DNA of 55,052 bases from Mycobacterium sp. shizuoka-1 (GCF_002723835.1 NZ_BEWG01000033.1:873-55924), one strand, 5' to 3'; shown: positions 34,410-43,156, counted from the stretch's first letter. Notes: a model not told the origin generated them from the sequence alone. A program made the numbers and translations.

Positions 34410-35251
34410 TCGGGGTCCTGCTGGCGCTGGCATCGGCAATCGGTTACGGCGTCAGCGATTTCGTCGGCGGTATCGCGGCCCGACGAGTCGCCGCCCTGCG
34501 GGTGGTGCTGGTCTCCTATCCGCTGGCGATGATCCTGCTCGGGATCCTGGCCGCAGTCGTCGGCGGCAACGTGACCACGCCCGCGGTGGTGTGGGGTCTG
34601 CTGTGCGGGGTCAGCCAGGCGTTCGGGGTGTGGTGGTTCTACGCCGCGCTCGGGGCCGGCCCGATCTCGGTGGTCTCGCCGCTGACGGCGGTGCTGGTGG
34701 CGGCCGTGCCGGTCAGCGTCGGGTTGGCCGCGGGGGAGCGGCCCGGGCTGATCGCCGGAATCGGGATCGTGCTCGCGCTGTTCGCCGTGGTGCTGGTCAG
34801 CCGGGAAGCCACCGACGAGGATGTGCGCCCGCACCGGTTCACCGCGACGGTGGCGTGGCTGACCGTCGGGTCGGGGCTGGCGTTCGGGCTCAACTTCGTG
34901 CTGATCCACCAGGCCCCGGTCGATGCCCGGCTGTGGCCGCTGTTCTTCGCCCGGGTGTCGGCGACGGCTGTCGTACTCCTGGTGGCCGCGTTCACCGGGA
35001 ACTTCCGCGCGCCGCGCGGATTCCCGCTGAACATGGCGGTGGCCGCGGCACTGCTGGACACCGGGGCCAACGTGGCGATGCTGCTCGCGTTGCAGGCCTC
35101 GATGCTGTCGCTGGCCAGCGTGCTGATGTCGCTCTACCCGGCGGCGACGGTGCTGCTGGCGATCGTGGTGCTGCGCGAGCGGGTCACCCGCTGGCAGGTG
35201 GTCGGCATGGTGCTGGCCCTGGTGGCCGTGGGCATGATCGCGGTGCATTGA
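34406..35251 (+). CDS. EamA/DMT-family transporter with probable CTG start
   Basis: 281 residues if read from CTG 34406, which overlaps the smpB stop as CTGA. The protein then begins (L/M)[21 protein letters not shown], the normal EamA start, and contains ten hydrophobic segments in two EamA repeats. The first ATG/GTG start, at 34502, would delete the whole first helix. AAGGG lies upstream at a normal spacing. Members export metabolites or amino acids. Being coupled to smpB, it is probably the last gene of the prfB operon. Confidence 0.82.
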   Translation: MIGVLLALASAIGYGVSDFVGGIAARRVAALRVVLVSYPLAMILLGILAAVVGGNVTTPAVVWGLLCGVSQAFGVWWFYAALGAGPISVVSPLTAVLVAAVPVSVGLAAGERPGLIAGIGIVLALFAVVLVSREATDEDVRPHRFTATVAWLTVGSGLAFGLNFVLIHQAPVDARLWPLFFARVSATAVVLLVAAFTGNFRAPRGFPLNMAVAAALLDTGANVAMLLALQASMLSLASVLMSLYPAATVLLAIVVLRERVTRWQVVGMVLALVAVGMIAVH

Positions 35252-35332
35252 GCCTTGGCGCGACCGTGCGCGCCTGCCCGCAATACGCAGATAGCTGCGT
35301 AGCATTCGTGCACGCTCGCTAGGTGATGGGCG

Positions 35333-36514
35333 TCAGCGCAGCGGCTCGCTGGGGACGTGATACCGCTCCTGATAGGGCCGGACCTGCTCGCGCAACTCGG
35401 CCGCGTCCAGGCCGGTGTCCGCCCAGGTGTATCGGCTGCCGCCGCCGTCGCCGGGGTTGGCCGAAAGGTGCTCGCGCATCCGCTGTTCGGCGACCGGGGT
35501 CAGCTCGCGGCCCAGCTGGCCGTAGATCGTCCTGATCGTCGCGAACGGATCGGTCATGAAGTCGGCGAACTGCACGTCGATGATCCGGTCCGGCGCGATC
35601 ACCCCGTCGTCGACCATCCGCATCGTGCGTTCGAGCCCCAATTGGATTTCGGCGCTGCACAGCCCGGCGGCCCGCGCGACCGACGCGCCGTCGCTGGCCA
35701 GCTTCTGCAGATGGGCGATCAGGGCGCTGATCGAGGAGATGACCACCAGCGGATCACGATGGGTCTGAACCAGAATCGCATCGGGATACTCGGCGAGCAG
35801 CTTGTCCAGCTGCCAGGTGTGCGCGGGGCTCTTGAGCAACCATTGGCCGGGAACCCCCGACTGCAGGTGCTGCAGGTAGGTGCGGTGGTAGCGGTAGGCG
35901 GCGCTGTGGTCGGCTTCGTAATGCAGCCAGTGCGCGTAGTTGGGCAGCCGGTACTGGGTGCTGTAGATCATGCTGCAGAACGTGCCTGCGGTGATCCGGA
36001 CGCATTCCTGCCCGCCGCGCGCACTCATCGGATGGAACTTCATGAAGCCGGGCATCAGCTGCTCGGTCATCTCCAGCTGCGCCTGGGTTTCGGCGATCCG
36101 CGGGTCGGTGTCATAGGTCTCGGGCTGCGGAACCGGGAAGGGCTGGTCGACCTCCCACGTCAGCGGTGCCCGCAGGTCGGGATCCTGGGCGAGCAGGTCG
36201 TAGAGGATCGTCGTGCCGGTGCGGGGCTGGCCGAGAATGAAGATCGGCTGCTCGATGCGCTCGTCGGCGATCTCAGGATGGAGGTTGCGCCAGCCGGTGA
36301 TCTGCAGCCGGTTGCGTAGCGGTACGAGGATGTCGGCGGCGGCGATCTCCACACCCAGCGGCGACAGGTCGGCCTCGGCCACGAAATCTCCGACCAGCCG
36401 GGACAGATTGTCCCGCCAGCCGTCGTCGACGCCGAAGTCGTCGCTGCCGGCCAGCTCGCAGGCCTGTTCGATGAGTTTCTCCGGGTCGAGCCGGGCCTCG
36501 ACAGCGCTCGTCAT
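35333..36514 (-). CDS. Sulfotransferase-family protein
   Basis: 393 residues from ATG 36514, overlapping the stop of the upstream gene (ATGA). The PAPS 5'-phosphosulfate loop is IFILGQPRTGTTILYDLLAQD near residue 92 and the 3'-phosphate region is ILVQTHRDPLVVISSIS. FADFMTDPFATIRTIYGQLG follows, as in the mycobacterial Stf-like group. Expected to transfer sulfate from PAPS to a lipid, sugar or small molecule, but many actinobacterial members have no known substrate. Part of the tetR-DUF1214-sulfotransferase operon. Confidence 0.87.
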   Translation of the reverse strand: MTSAVEARLDPEKLIEQACELAGSDDFGVDDGWRDNLSRLVGDFVAEADLSPLGVEIAAADILVPLRNRLQITGWRNLHPEIADERIEQPIFILGQPRTGTTILYDLLAQDPDLRAPLTWEVDQPFPVPQPETYDTDPRIAETQAQLEMTEQLMPGFMKFHPMSARGGQECVRITAGTFCSMIYSTQYRLPNYAHWLHYEADHSAAYRYHRTYLQHLQSGVPGQWLLKSPAHTWQLDKLLAEYPDAILVQTHRDPLVVISSISALIAHLQKLASDGASVARAAGLCSAEIQLGLERTMRMVDDGVIAPDRIIDVQFADFMTDPFATIRTIYGQLGRELTPVAEQRMREHLSANPGDGGGSRYTWADTGLDAAELREQVRPYQERYHVPSEPLR

Positions 36515-37593
36515 CGCTGCACCTCCTTCTCCACGACGCGGGTGGTCACCTCGGGGGCGCTGGGATGGTCGAGCCAGCGCAGGGTGACGAATCCCCGTGT
36601 GCGCCCGCCGGTGTCGAGCCAATATCCGTCGCCGGTGTCGTCGGCGCCGATATTGATTCGGACCACGCCGTCGGCGCCGGCGTCGACGCCCTTGTTGGTC
36701 ACCGAGCTCGAGGTGCGCAGCGGCTCTGGGCATTCATGCCAGAGGCTTTCCAGAGTCACTGCCCAGTACCGGGTTTCGGGAGGGGTGAACTCCAGCTGCA
36801 GGGACTGGTGGGGTTGCAGGTCGAACACGCCGAGCATGTACAGGTTGTCCGGGGTGGTGTTCTCGGTGCCCAGCGCCTCGGATTCGGAGGTGATCAGCCT
36901 GTTGGGGGTGTCGAGAAGGTCCGGGCGCACGGTGCGGTGCAGGGTGGTCAGCTTCACGATCATCCAGCCCATCGCGGTGAGCTGCTGGGCGAGCACCTCG
37001 TCGGTGATCGGCTGTGGTCGGCGCGGTGGCCCCAGCAGTTCGATGTCGAGCCGGACGGGGACGGCGGCGGTGGTCTCGGCGATGTATTCGCGCACCACGA
37101 TGGAGCTGGCGTCGTCGGGAATCTGGACCCAGGTGGACCCGGCCAGATCGATGTCCGGGGGTGGGGTGGCCGAGAAGATGAGGGTGAACCGGCCGTTCTC
37201 GTCGAGGATCAGGTCACGGTCGGAGACGTAGTTGCTCATCCGGCGGGGATTGAGGCCGGTGCCGGCCAGCACCTGGATGCCCAGGTAGGTCGACGTGCCC
37301 CGGACGCCGGTGACGCGGTAGGCCCGGTCGCCGCTGATGCTGGCCAGCGGGTAGCTGCCGTGCGGGTTGGGGCCGCCGACGTAGCGCTGCGGCGTGGTCA
37401 TCTGGACGAAGTGCGGGTCGTCGAGGTCGGCGTCGATGGTTAGCTCGGTACACAGCGCGGTGACCCGGTTGAGCACCCGAAGGCCTTCGAGCAGCTCGCG
37501 TTCGTCACGTGCGTCCTGCTTGATCTGCTCGGTGATGTCGTCGAGCACTTTGCGGACGAAACCCCATGCCGCCAAGGACTGTTCGCCACTCAT
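36511..37593 (-). CDS. DUF1214-like protein
   Basis: 360 residues with no signal peptide or membrane helix. The C-terminal third carries the pattern seen in DUF1214 proteins: MLGVFDLQPHQSLQLEFTPPETRYWAVTLESLW followed by SVTNKGVDAGADGVVRINIGADDTGDGYWLDTGGRTRGFVTLRWL. An N-terminal part has YVGGPNPHGSYPLASISGDRAYRV. Actinobacterial members commonly sit beside sulfotransferases, as here. No catalytic role is established; a carbohydrate- or lipid-linked function is only suggested. Starts nine bases after tetR. Confidence 0.65.
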   Translation of the reverse strand: MSGEQSLAAWGFVRKVLDDITEQIKQDARDERELLEGLRVLNRVTALCTELTIDADLDDPHFVQMTTPQRYVGGPNPHGSYPLASISGDRAYRVTGVRGTSTYLGIQVLAGTGLNPRRMSNYVSDRDLILDENGRFTLIFSATPPPDIDLAGSTWVQIPDDASSIVVREYIAETTAAVPVRLDIELLGPPRRPQPITDEVLAQQLTAMGWMIVKLTTLHRTVRPDLLDTPNRLITSESEALGTENTTPDNLYMLGVFDLQPHQSLQLEFTPPETRYWAVTLESLWHECPEPLRTSSSVTNKGVDAGADGVVRINIGADDTGDGYWLDTGGRTRGFVTLRWLDHPSAPEVTTRVVEKEVQR

Positions 37594-37602
37594 GGTCAGC
37601 CG

Positions 37603-38199
37603 CTACCCTTCGTCGTCGATCGGTTGAGGCGCCATCGACGCGATAGCGCGGCAGATTCGGTGGTGCAGTGAGCCGCCGTCGCGCAGCCAGTCGTCCAGGG
37701 AGATGCGGACGGCGGCCATGGTGAGCGCGCCGATGAGGCGGGGCCGGGGATCGTCGACGGTCAGATCGTGCAGTCGTGGCGCCACCGCCTCGGCGATGGC
37801 GGTCTCGAAGCTGAGGTAGCACAGCAGCGTCCAAGCCCGCAGGCTCAGCGATTCGCGGGTCTGCTGTTCGATCTCGGCGATCTGTCCGGAGATCGCCTCG
37901 AACCCGGCGGCGAGTTCGTCGAACGCTCCCAGCAGGGCGCCGGTCGGGGAGAGCGGTTCGGGCTGGCGCCGCACGGCGTCGGTGATCGCGGAGATCCAGG
38001 TCGCGGTGAACCCTTCGGCGACGGCGTACTCCTTGGATTCGAAGTACCGGAAGAAGGTGGCCCTGGCCACGTCGGCTTCGGCGGCGATCCGGTCGGTGGT
38101 GGCCGCCGCGAGGCCGTCGGCCATCACCAGCTGGGCCGCCGCGGCGGCGATCCGCTCCCGGGTCCGCTGGCTCTTGCGGACCCGCACGCTGTCAGGCAC
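37603..38199 (-). CDS. TetR-family regulator
   Basis: 198 residues from GTG 38199. HTH: TRERIAAAAAQLVMADGLAAATTDRIAAEADVARATFFRYFESKEYAVAEGF. The C-terminal domain ends CRAIASMAPQPIDDEG. First gene of the tetR-DUF1214-sulfotransferase operon, so probably an autoregulator. AGACAAAGTCT at 38211-38221, 12 bases upstream of the start, is the best operator candidate. Confidence 0.88.
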   Translation of the reverse strand: MPDSVRVRKSQRTRERIAAAAAQLVMADGLAAATTDRIAAEADVARATFFRYFESKEYAVAEGFTATWISAITDAVRRQPEPLSPTGALLGAFDELAAGFEAISGQIAEIEQQTRESLSLRAWTLLCYLSFETAIAEAVAPRLHDLTVDDPRPRLIGALTMAAVRISLDDWLRDGGSLHHRICRAIASMAPQPIDDEG

Positions 38200-38210
38200 C
38201 GGCTCAATGT

Positions 38211-38221
38211 AGACAAAGTCT
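38211..38221. promoter_or_regulatory. Short inverted repeat before tetR
   Basis: AGAC-AAA-GTCT, within the sequence TGTAGACAAAGTCTCA, 12 bases upstream of the tetR GTG. The arms are only four bases, so it is weaker than the other palindromes in the window. Confidence 0.35.
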
Positions 38222-38398
38222 CATTTTCTGGGGCGCAAACGGGCAACTTGCCCGCCCAAACCGACACACGGGCGCAAAAGTCCCAGGACAGGCCCGCCGC
38301 AACGTCGATCTCGAGGCCCCCCGGGATTAAAGCGCTTCAATTCGCGGTTGGATCTCACGTACCATTGACTGTCCGGCCGAACCTCGGCCGGGGTGCGA

Positions 38399-38764
38399 GG
38401 GGCTGAACGGTTTCGACTTCGCGCATCGAATCAAGGGAAGCGTGCCGGTGCAGGCAAGAGACCACCGTAAGCGTCGTTGCAACCAATTAAGCGCCGATTC
38501 CAATCAGCGCGACTACGCTCTCGCTGCCTAAGCGTTAGCTAGTCCGTCAGACCGGGAGAGCCCTCGACCCGGACCCTGGCGTCATCTAGAGGGATCCACC
38601 GTTGAGTCCGGTCGCGGGACCCAACGGGACATCTAACAGCGACTGGGATCGTCATCCCGGCGGGTCTGCGAGACCGGGAGATCCAAGTAGAGACACAGCG
38701 GACTGCGCACGGAGAAGCCTTGAGGGAATGCCGTAGGACCCGGGTTCAATTCCCGGCAGCTCCA
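38399..38764 (+). ncRNA. ssrA: Transfer-messenger RNA (tmRNA)
   Basis: 366 nt. The 5' end GGGGCTGAACGGTTTCGACT is the near-universal tmRNA start; the 3' end has GGGTTCAATTCCCG (T arm) and CAGCTCC, which pairs with GGGGCTG to form the acceptor stem. The reading frame starts at GCC 38493 and codes ADSNQRDYALAA then TAA. tmRNA with SmpB rescues stalled ribosomes and tags the nascent chain. CCA is not encoded after the discriminator A here (ACAA follows). The 3' end is the attachment site of the integrated elements and is rebuilt exactly by the left att copy. Confidence 0.97.
38493..38531 (+). other. tmRNA proteolysis-tag reading frame
   Basis: Twelve sense codons plus TAA (38529-38531) inside ssrA, encoding ADSNQRDYALAA. 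The C-terminal ALAA is the ClpX/ClpA-recognised end. The first codon, GCC, is the resume codon. Confidence 0.92.
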
Positions 38765-38765
38765 C
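38745..38765 (+). repeat. att copy 1 (attL, end of ssrA)
   Basis: A 21-bp sequence ending CCCGGCAGCTCCAC, made of the T-arm and acceptor end of ssrA. An identical 21-mer is at 48831-48851 and a 16-bp part is at 51388-51403. It marks the left junction of element A. Confidence 0.9.
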
Positions 38766-38812
38766 AATTGAATAGCAGGTCAGAGACCTAAATCTGGTCG
38801 AACGAGGGCCAC

Positions 38813-38831
38813 GTCAGCACCTAGTCAGCAC
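38813..38831 (+). repeat. Left arm-type sites GTCAGCAC (two direct copies)
   Basis: GTCAGCAC at 38813-38820 and 38824-38831 with CTA between. The same octamer, including the 12-mer GTCAGCACCTAG, recurs near the right end (48738-48749). Location between attL and the integrase gene fits integrase arm-type binding. Confidence 0.5.
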
Positions 38832-38843
38832 ACTGCGATTAGT

Positions 38844-39974
38844 ATGCCCGGCGTGGCCTTTGTTCGTGAGCGCACCAAGAGGGACGGCGCGACCGTCTAT
38901 GGAGTCACCTATCGCATCGGTGGACGAGCTGGTCGACAATCGTCCGTCACATTCCAAGACAGAAAAGAGGCCGACCGCTTCTGTGCGCTTGTTGACGCGT
39001 TCGGACCGGTAGAGGCATTGGCGAAGGCCGGCATCTCGGACACGCGACCCGCAATGTCGCTGCTCACTGTGACGGAGTTCCTGGGGCAACACATCGACAG
39101 CCTGTCGGGCGTCGAACGTAAGACGCTCACTGAGTATCGGCGCTATGTCCGCAATGACATCGGCCCCGCGTTGGGTGCTTTGCCGTTGAGCAAGTTGACG
39201 CGCGCCGATGTTGCGGGGTGGGTCAATGTCATGCAGGAGGCCGGAGCCAAGACAGGCACCATGCAGAACAAGCACGGGTTTCTGTCCGGCGCATTGAAGC
39301 AGGCAGTCAAGGATGGCCTTCTGGCAGTCAACCCCTGCGACGGGGTCAAGCTACCGAGGACGGAAGAACGCGAAACCGTGTTCCTTACCCGCGACGAGTT
39401 TCAAACCCTCAAGGCATCGTTCACTGAGCACTATCAACCGCTGGTTGAGTTCCTGGTGGCGTCGGGCTGCCGGTTCAATGAGGCCGCAGCACTCAAGCCG
39501 TCCGACGTTAACCGTACTGACAACACGGTGCGGATCGCCCGCGCATGGAAGCAAGACGGCACCCATTACACGATGGGTCCACCGAAGACGCAGAAGTCTA
39601 ATCGGACGATCAACGTGCCGGAGGCCGTGCTTGACCGGCTGGACTACTCACATGAGTGGCTGTTCACCACTACTAGAGGAGAACCGATCCGGCTGTCGTC
39701 TTGGCGCACAAACGTGTGGAACAAGTCACGCGCAAGGGCGCAGGCGGCGGACCCGCAGAGCACGGAGAAGTCCGTGTTGCTCAAGTCTCCAACGCCGCAC
39801 GATCTGCGGCATACGTGTGCCAGCTGGATGATCCAAGCCGGCGTGCCGCTACCCGTCATCCAGGCGCATCTAGGCCACGAATCCATCACGACCACGGTGG
39901 ACAGGTACGGACACCTCGACCGGACCAGTCACGTTGCAGCCGCCGACGCCATCAGCAAGATGCTGCTGGGTTGA
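38844..39974 (+). CDS. Tyrosine integrase of element A
   Basis: 376 residues. An N-terminal arm-binding domain (VTYRIGGRAGRQSSVTFQDRKEADRF), a core-binding SAM-like domain (about 70-170) and the catalytic domain with Arg210 (ASGCRFNEAAAL), Lys248, His319-x2-Arg322 (PHDLRHTCASWM), His345 (HLGHE) and nucleophile Tyr355 (VDRYGH). All catalytic residues are present. It lies 78 bases from attL and reads into the element, the usual arrangement for integration at a tRNA or tmRNA gene. The ATG at 38844 has only a weak ribosome site; GTG 38853 is possible. Confidence 0.95.
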   Translation: MPGVAFVRERTKRDGATVYGVTYRIGGRAGRQSSVTFQDRKEADRFCALVDAFGPVEALAKAGISDTRPAMSLLTVTEFLGQHIDSLSGVERKTLTEYRRYVRNDIGPALGALPLSKLTRADVAGWVNVMQEAGAKTGTMQNKHGFLSGALKQAVKDGLLAVNPCDGVKLPRTEERETVFLTRDEFQTLKASFTEHYQPLVEFLVASGCRFNEAAALKPSDVNRTDNTVRIARAWKQDGTHYTMGPPKTQKSNRTINVPEAVLDRLDYSHEWLFTTTRGEPIRLSSWRTNVWNKSRARAQAADPQSTEKSVLLKSPTPHDLRHTCASWMIQAGVPLPVIQAHLGHESITTTVDRYGHLDRTSHVAAADAISKMLLG

Positions 39975-39976
39975 GG

Positions 39977-40061
39977 TGTCCAGAAAGTTGGACACGCAGC
40001 AGTGCCCGTGAGCTGCGATTTCTCGCCGTTCTCGGTTCGAATTTGTCCGACTTTGTGGACA
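39977..40061. promoter_or_regulatory. Pair of 18-bp TGTCC-N8-GGACA palindromes
   Basis: TGTCCAGAAAGTTGGACA at 39977-39994 and TGTCCGACTTTGTGGACA at 40044-40061, centres 67 bp apart. They fill the gap between the integrase stop and the small HTH gene, and could be operators of the element's switch or Xis sites. The rest of this 211-bp gap holds an AT-rich ATATGTATAGG stretch at about 40093 that may be the promoter. Confidence 0.55.
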
Positions 40062-40185
40062 GATTACGAAAGGGAACGTCCTCGGATGCGACGATATGTA
40101 TAGGTAGGAACGGGACGGAACGACCTGCCTAAAGAATGGGGAGCACAGTGCTCGTCAGTAGCATCCGTCAGTTAGAACCGTACAA

Positions 40186-40446
40186 ATGACAAAATCTCTC
40201 CTCATGGGAATGGATGAGTTCTTTGAGTTGACCGGAGTGCCGGTTAATACTCAGAAAGACTGGCGCGCTAAGGGTGGTCGTAAAGGTCCTCCATCTGCGG
40301 TAATTGCCGGGAAGCTCAAGTATCGCCGTGTCGACGTAATGACATGGATAGACGAGCAATTCGAGCAGCCCGCTAAGCACGCTGCTAACGCGGTGGCCGA
40401 GTTTTCTCCGCTTGGTAAGCGCGCGCTAACGCGTGCTGCGTCTTAA
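40186..40446 (+). CDS. AlpA/excisionase-like HTH protein
   Basis: 86 residues. MDEFFELTGVPVNTQKDWRAKGG followed by PPSAVIAGKLKYRRVDVMTWIDEQF is the winged-helix layout of AlpA/HTH_17 proteins that act as excisionases or regulators of integrases. ATG 40186 is used; ATG 40204 and 40210 are alternatives and none has a strong ribosome site. Lies between the integrase and the DUF3987-like gene, after the TGTCC palindromes it may bind. Confidence 0.75.
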   Translation: MTKSLLMGMDEFFELTGVPVNTQKDWRAKGGRKGPPSAVIAGKLKYRRVDVMTWIDEQFEQPAKHAANAVAEFSPLGKRALTRAAS

Positions 40447-40502
40447 CTCATTAGTCATTGTCATCAGAGACACGAATATCTCCACTTAACAGAGGGAACT
40501 TA

Positions 40503-42038
40503 GTGAACAGGGAAAACGCCTATCTGGCAGAAGACTTCTTCCTTAACTCCGACAGTGAGCAGTTAAGCAGCATCTACGGTTGGGCGCGGACGCGGTACGT
40601 ATCGCCTACTGCGGTGCTCTTCGGGGTATTGCTGCGTGTCGCTGCTTGCGTCCCGCCATACGTGCAGTTGCCGCCTGTAATCGGTGGCCGCGCCAGCCTG
40701 AACCTGCTCTGCGCTTTCGTCGGTAGATCAGGAACCGGTAAGGGTGCTAGCGCAAAGGTCGCAGCTTTGGCGTGGCCAACTGATGTCCTCACATTGCCCA
40801 TCGGTTCAGGCCAGGGGATCGCCGAACAGTTCACTAAGCGGGACGCGGCTGAGGTTAATCCGGTCATCTTCGATATTCCGGAGATAGATACGCTTACGGG
40901 TCTATCAAGTGCCCACGGAAGTATCCTGCTGCCGACGCTAAAGAGTTTGGCAATGGGTGAACAGCTCGGGCAGGCTAACGCTACTAAGGACACCAGCCGT
41001 AATGTCCCTGCCCATTCGTATAGGGCGTGTGTTTCGATTGGTGCACAGCCAGGTCACACAGGCGTCCTTTTCAACGACGTGACCGGCGGTACTCCGCAAC
41101 GGTTTCTATGGGCATCAGTGACCGATCCCAATATCCCCGACGGGTCATTTCCCCAACCTAAACCGTTGTCAACGACAATGCCGATATGGACGCCGCCAGG
41201 CGACGGCAATGCTATCGACATCGTGTATTCAACGCCTGAGATAGAAGAGCTTATTCTAAGCAGCCACATTGCGCGCCAGCGCGGCGACGGAGACCCGCTC
41301 GACGGTCACGCTTTGCTCACGCGCTGCAAGGTGGCAGCGCTGTTGGCCATCATGCACCAGCGCCTTGCGGTTACCAAGCACGATTGGGACCTATCCGGGC
41401 AGATTATGAAGGTTTCCGACCAGACTCGCGCCTTGCTCCGACAGCAGGAAGCCGAGATTCATGCCGCTGTCCTCCGGGAGCGCGGCAAGAATGACGCGTT
41501 GCGCTATGAGGGGCGCGATGACTACCAACTGGAATCGGTTAGGAACAGCGTGGTCGCATTTCTGACGAAGCAGGGCGGCACAGCATCCGCCAGCGACGTG
41601 AAGTCAGCGATGGGGAAGCCGCATCGTCGGAAGCTGCTTCCGCAGGCCGTCGCCGAGTTGGCTGATGACGGTCTAGTGGTGCCCATTTCCGTGGCTGGCG
41701 GCACCCGCTATCAGCTAACAGGGATTGTTCAGGGTGAACAGGGCGTTCAGGGGTTGTCTTCGCAGTTCAGGGAGGATGAACAGTGCGTTCAGGATGAACG
41801 CTCCGCCACCGTCGTAAGTTTGGAATCGCGCAGGCCGCAAAGCTCGGCTACGGAGAAAATCTCATGCCAGAAATGGTTTGACGGGCACCTCGCCGACCTT
41901 CGCGCAAAGGGCCAAGAAACCGTAGAAGGAGCCGCTGTGCGGAAGGCTGGGCAAGCAGCGGGATATTCCAGGGGACAGCTCTACGTTGCCGCGACTACGA
42001 GGCGTCTCAAGGGAACGCATTGGCCTTTGTCGGGCTGA
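40503..42038 (+). CDS. DUF3987-like P-loop (replication/helicase-like) protein
   Basis: 511 residues from GTG 40503, with GAGGG eight bases upstream; a TTG at 40458 is a weaker option. P-loop GRSGTGKGAS near residues 74-83, an acidic FDIPEID segment about 50 residues on (Walker B place), GGTPQRFLW later, then a winged helix (VAFLTKQGGTASASDVKSAMGK...LADDGLVVP). Its C-terminus has a low-complexity segment (VQGEQGVQG, EDEQCVQDE) coded by short palindromes, and a final helix pair. Comparable proteins in actinobacterial elements are thought to act in replication, but no function is proven. Confidence 0.65.
   Translation: MNRENAYLAEDFFLNSDSEQLSSIYGWARTRYVSPTAVLFGVLLRVAACVPPYVQLPPVIGGRASLNLLCAFVGRSGTGKGASAKVAALAWPTDVLTLPIGSGQGIAEQFTKRDAAEVNPVIFDIPEIDTLTGLSSAHGSILLPTLKSLAMGEQLGQANATKDTSRNVPAHSYRACVSIGAQPGHTGVLFNDVTGGTPQRFLWASVTDPNIPDGSFPQPKPLSTTMPIWTPPGDGNAIDIVYSTPEIEELILSSHIARQRGDGDPLDGHALLTRCKVAALLAIMHQRLAVTKHDWDLSGQIMKVSDQTRALLRQQEAEIHAAVLRERGKNDALRYEGRDDYQLESVRNSVVAFLTKQGGTASASDVKSAMGKPHRRKLLPQAVAELADDGLVVPISVAGGTRYQLTGIVQGEQGVQGLSSQFREDEQCVQDERSATVVSLESRRPQSSATEKISCQKWFDGHLADLRAKGQETVEGAAVRKAGQAAGYSRGQLYVAATTRRLKGTHWPLSG
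41727..41799. repeat. Iteron-like GTTCA/TGAAC cluster inside the P-loop gene
   Basis: GTTCAGGGTGAAC (41727-41739), GTTCAGG (41745), GTTCA-N7-TGAAC (41765-41781) and GTTCAGGATGAAC (41787-41799): three inverted repeats and one half site in 73 bp. They encode the Gln/Gly/Glu-rich segment. They may be a replication-initiator binding site or only repetitive coding sequence. Confidence 0.45.
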
Positions 42039-42139
42039 ATACCGCCGGAGAGAGAGGGGTCGCTGGCCGTACGAGGCGGGGTGAGGTGAGTTATGGGGTT
42101 ACCCCCCACCCCCATCGTCTGTGTCAGGTTCCCTTTCGC

Positions 42140-42778
42140 TCAGTCTTCGACGAGTTCACCGGCCCAGGCTTCTCGGCCTTCGTGGATGGCGAAGGCCGCG
42201 ATGACGAACCCAGCCACGGGGTCGAGCCATGCGGCTCCGGTCAGTTGGAATAGACCGACTCCGAGCAGGGTGGAGGCGCTGAGCAGCACGCAGATTTTAG
42301 TTTGGGCGGCGTCGGCCAGGATGAGGTTGTCGTGCAGGGCTATGCCGATGCGCTTTTTCGCCGCTGCTAGGACGGGCATCACGATCAGCGACGCCGCGAG
42401 CAGTATGAGTGCGGCTGGGGAGCTGTGTGGTGTCTCGCCGCTCGTGATGTTGCGGATGCCTTCGACGGTGACGTAGGCGGCGAGGATGAAGAACGAGATG
42501 GCGACGAATCGCAGGGTTTGTCGTTCTTTGCCCTCGTCGGCGACGCCGTGGCGCAGGCGGGCCGACAGGCGCAGGGCGACCAGGATTGCGGTGAGGGATT
42601 CGATGGCCGAGTCGAATCCGAATCCGATGACTGATATGAGTCCAGCAAGGAGTCCGGCTGTTACCGCGATGGCACCTTCGGCGATGTTGTAGGCGATGGT
42701 GAATTGCGCCAGGTGCAGGGCCTTGCGGGTCAGCCGGGTGAGTTCAGCGTTGCTGGGTTCGCTGCCGGTATTGGTCAT
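42140..42778 (-). CDS. CDF-family cation efflux transporter (short form)
   Basis: 212 residues from ATG 42778, overlapping the arsR stop (ATGA). Six membrane segments, including TIAYNIAEGAIAVTAGLLAG and SVIGFGFDSAIESLTAILVALRL, where FDSAIES provides the acidic metal site, and HDNLILADAAQTK the second. The C-terminal cytoplasmic domain of typical CDF proteins is missing, as in the short actinobacterial form. Exports a divalent metal (Zn, Co, Cd) in exchange for protons. Control by the co-transcribed ArsR-type sensor is expected. Confidence 0.85.
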   Translation of the reverse strand: MTNTGSEPSNAELTRLTRKALHLAQFTIAYNIAEGAIAVTAGLLAGLISVIGFGFDSAIESLTAILVALRLSARLRHGVADEGKERQTLRFVAISFFILAAYVTVEGIRNITSGETPHSSPAALILLAASLIVMPVLAAAKKRIGIALHDNLILADAAQTKICVLLSASTLLGVGLFQLTGAAWLDPVAGFVIAAFAIHEGREAWAGELVED

Positions 42779-43146
42779 GGCGTTTCGTCGGTGCAGCCGT
42801 CCATGCCGTAGGTCGGGCAGACGGCCACAGCTTCACCGGTAGCTTCCAGGACGATCTGGGCCGACGAAAGTAGGTCAATCAGTGCGGGCTGGGTGAGGCG
42901 AAACAACGAGGCCCGTCCGACCGGCTCGGAGGCGACCAGACCGCACTCCCGCAGGCAGGCCAGGTGTTTGGAGACGGTGGACTGAGCCAATCCCACGGCC
43001 TGCACCAGCTCCACAACGCGCGCCGGGCCGGCGGCCAGTCTGCGCACAATGGCCAGGCGGGTGGGGTCCCCGAGGGAACGGAATAGTGCCGCCGCCGGGG
43101 CCAGCTCGACCCGCTGTAACTCCGCCGGTACGGCCATCATCTCCAT
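42775..43146 (-). CDS. ArsR/SmtB-family metal sensor (CmtR-like)
   Basis: 123 residues. Winged-helix core LFRSLGDPTRLAIVRRLAAGPARVVELVQAVGLAQSTVSKHLACLRECGLVASEPVGR. The recognition-helix CLREC gives a Cys-x3-Cys pair like CmtR, and the C-terminal CPTYGMDGC offers more thiols, so a soft metal (Cd, Pb, Zn) is the likely signal. First gene of the minus pair with the CDF transporter. TATAG-CAGT-CTATA just upstream is the candidate operator, placed to regulate the divergent copper-type genes also. Confidence 0.87.
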   Translation of the reverse strand: MEMMAVPAELQRVELAPAAALFRSLGDPTRLAIVRRLAAGPARVVELVQAVGLAQSTVSKHLACLRECGLVASEPVGRASLFRLTQPALIDLLSSAQIVLEATGEAVAVCPTYGMDGCTDETP

Positions 43147-43156
43147 TCGGCGATGT

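Noticed and set aside
42093..42476. Plus-strand 127-aa frame over the CDF gene
   Set aside because: Shadow of the minus-strand transporter, whose six helices and overlap with arsR are clear.
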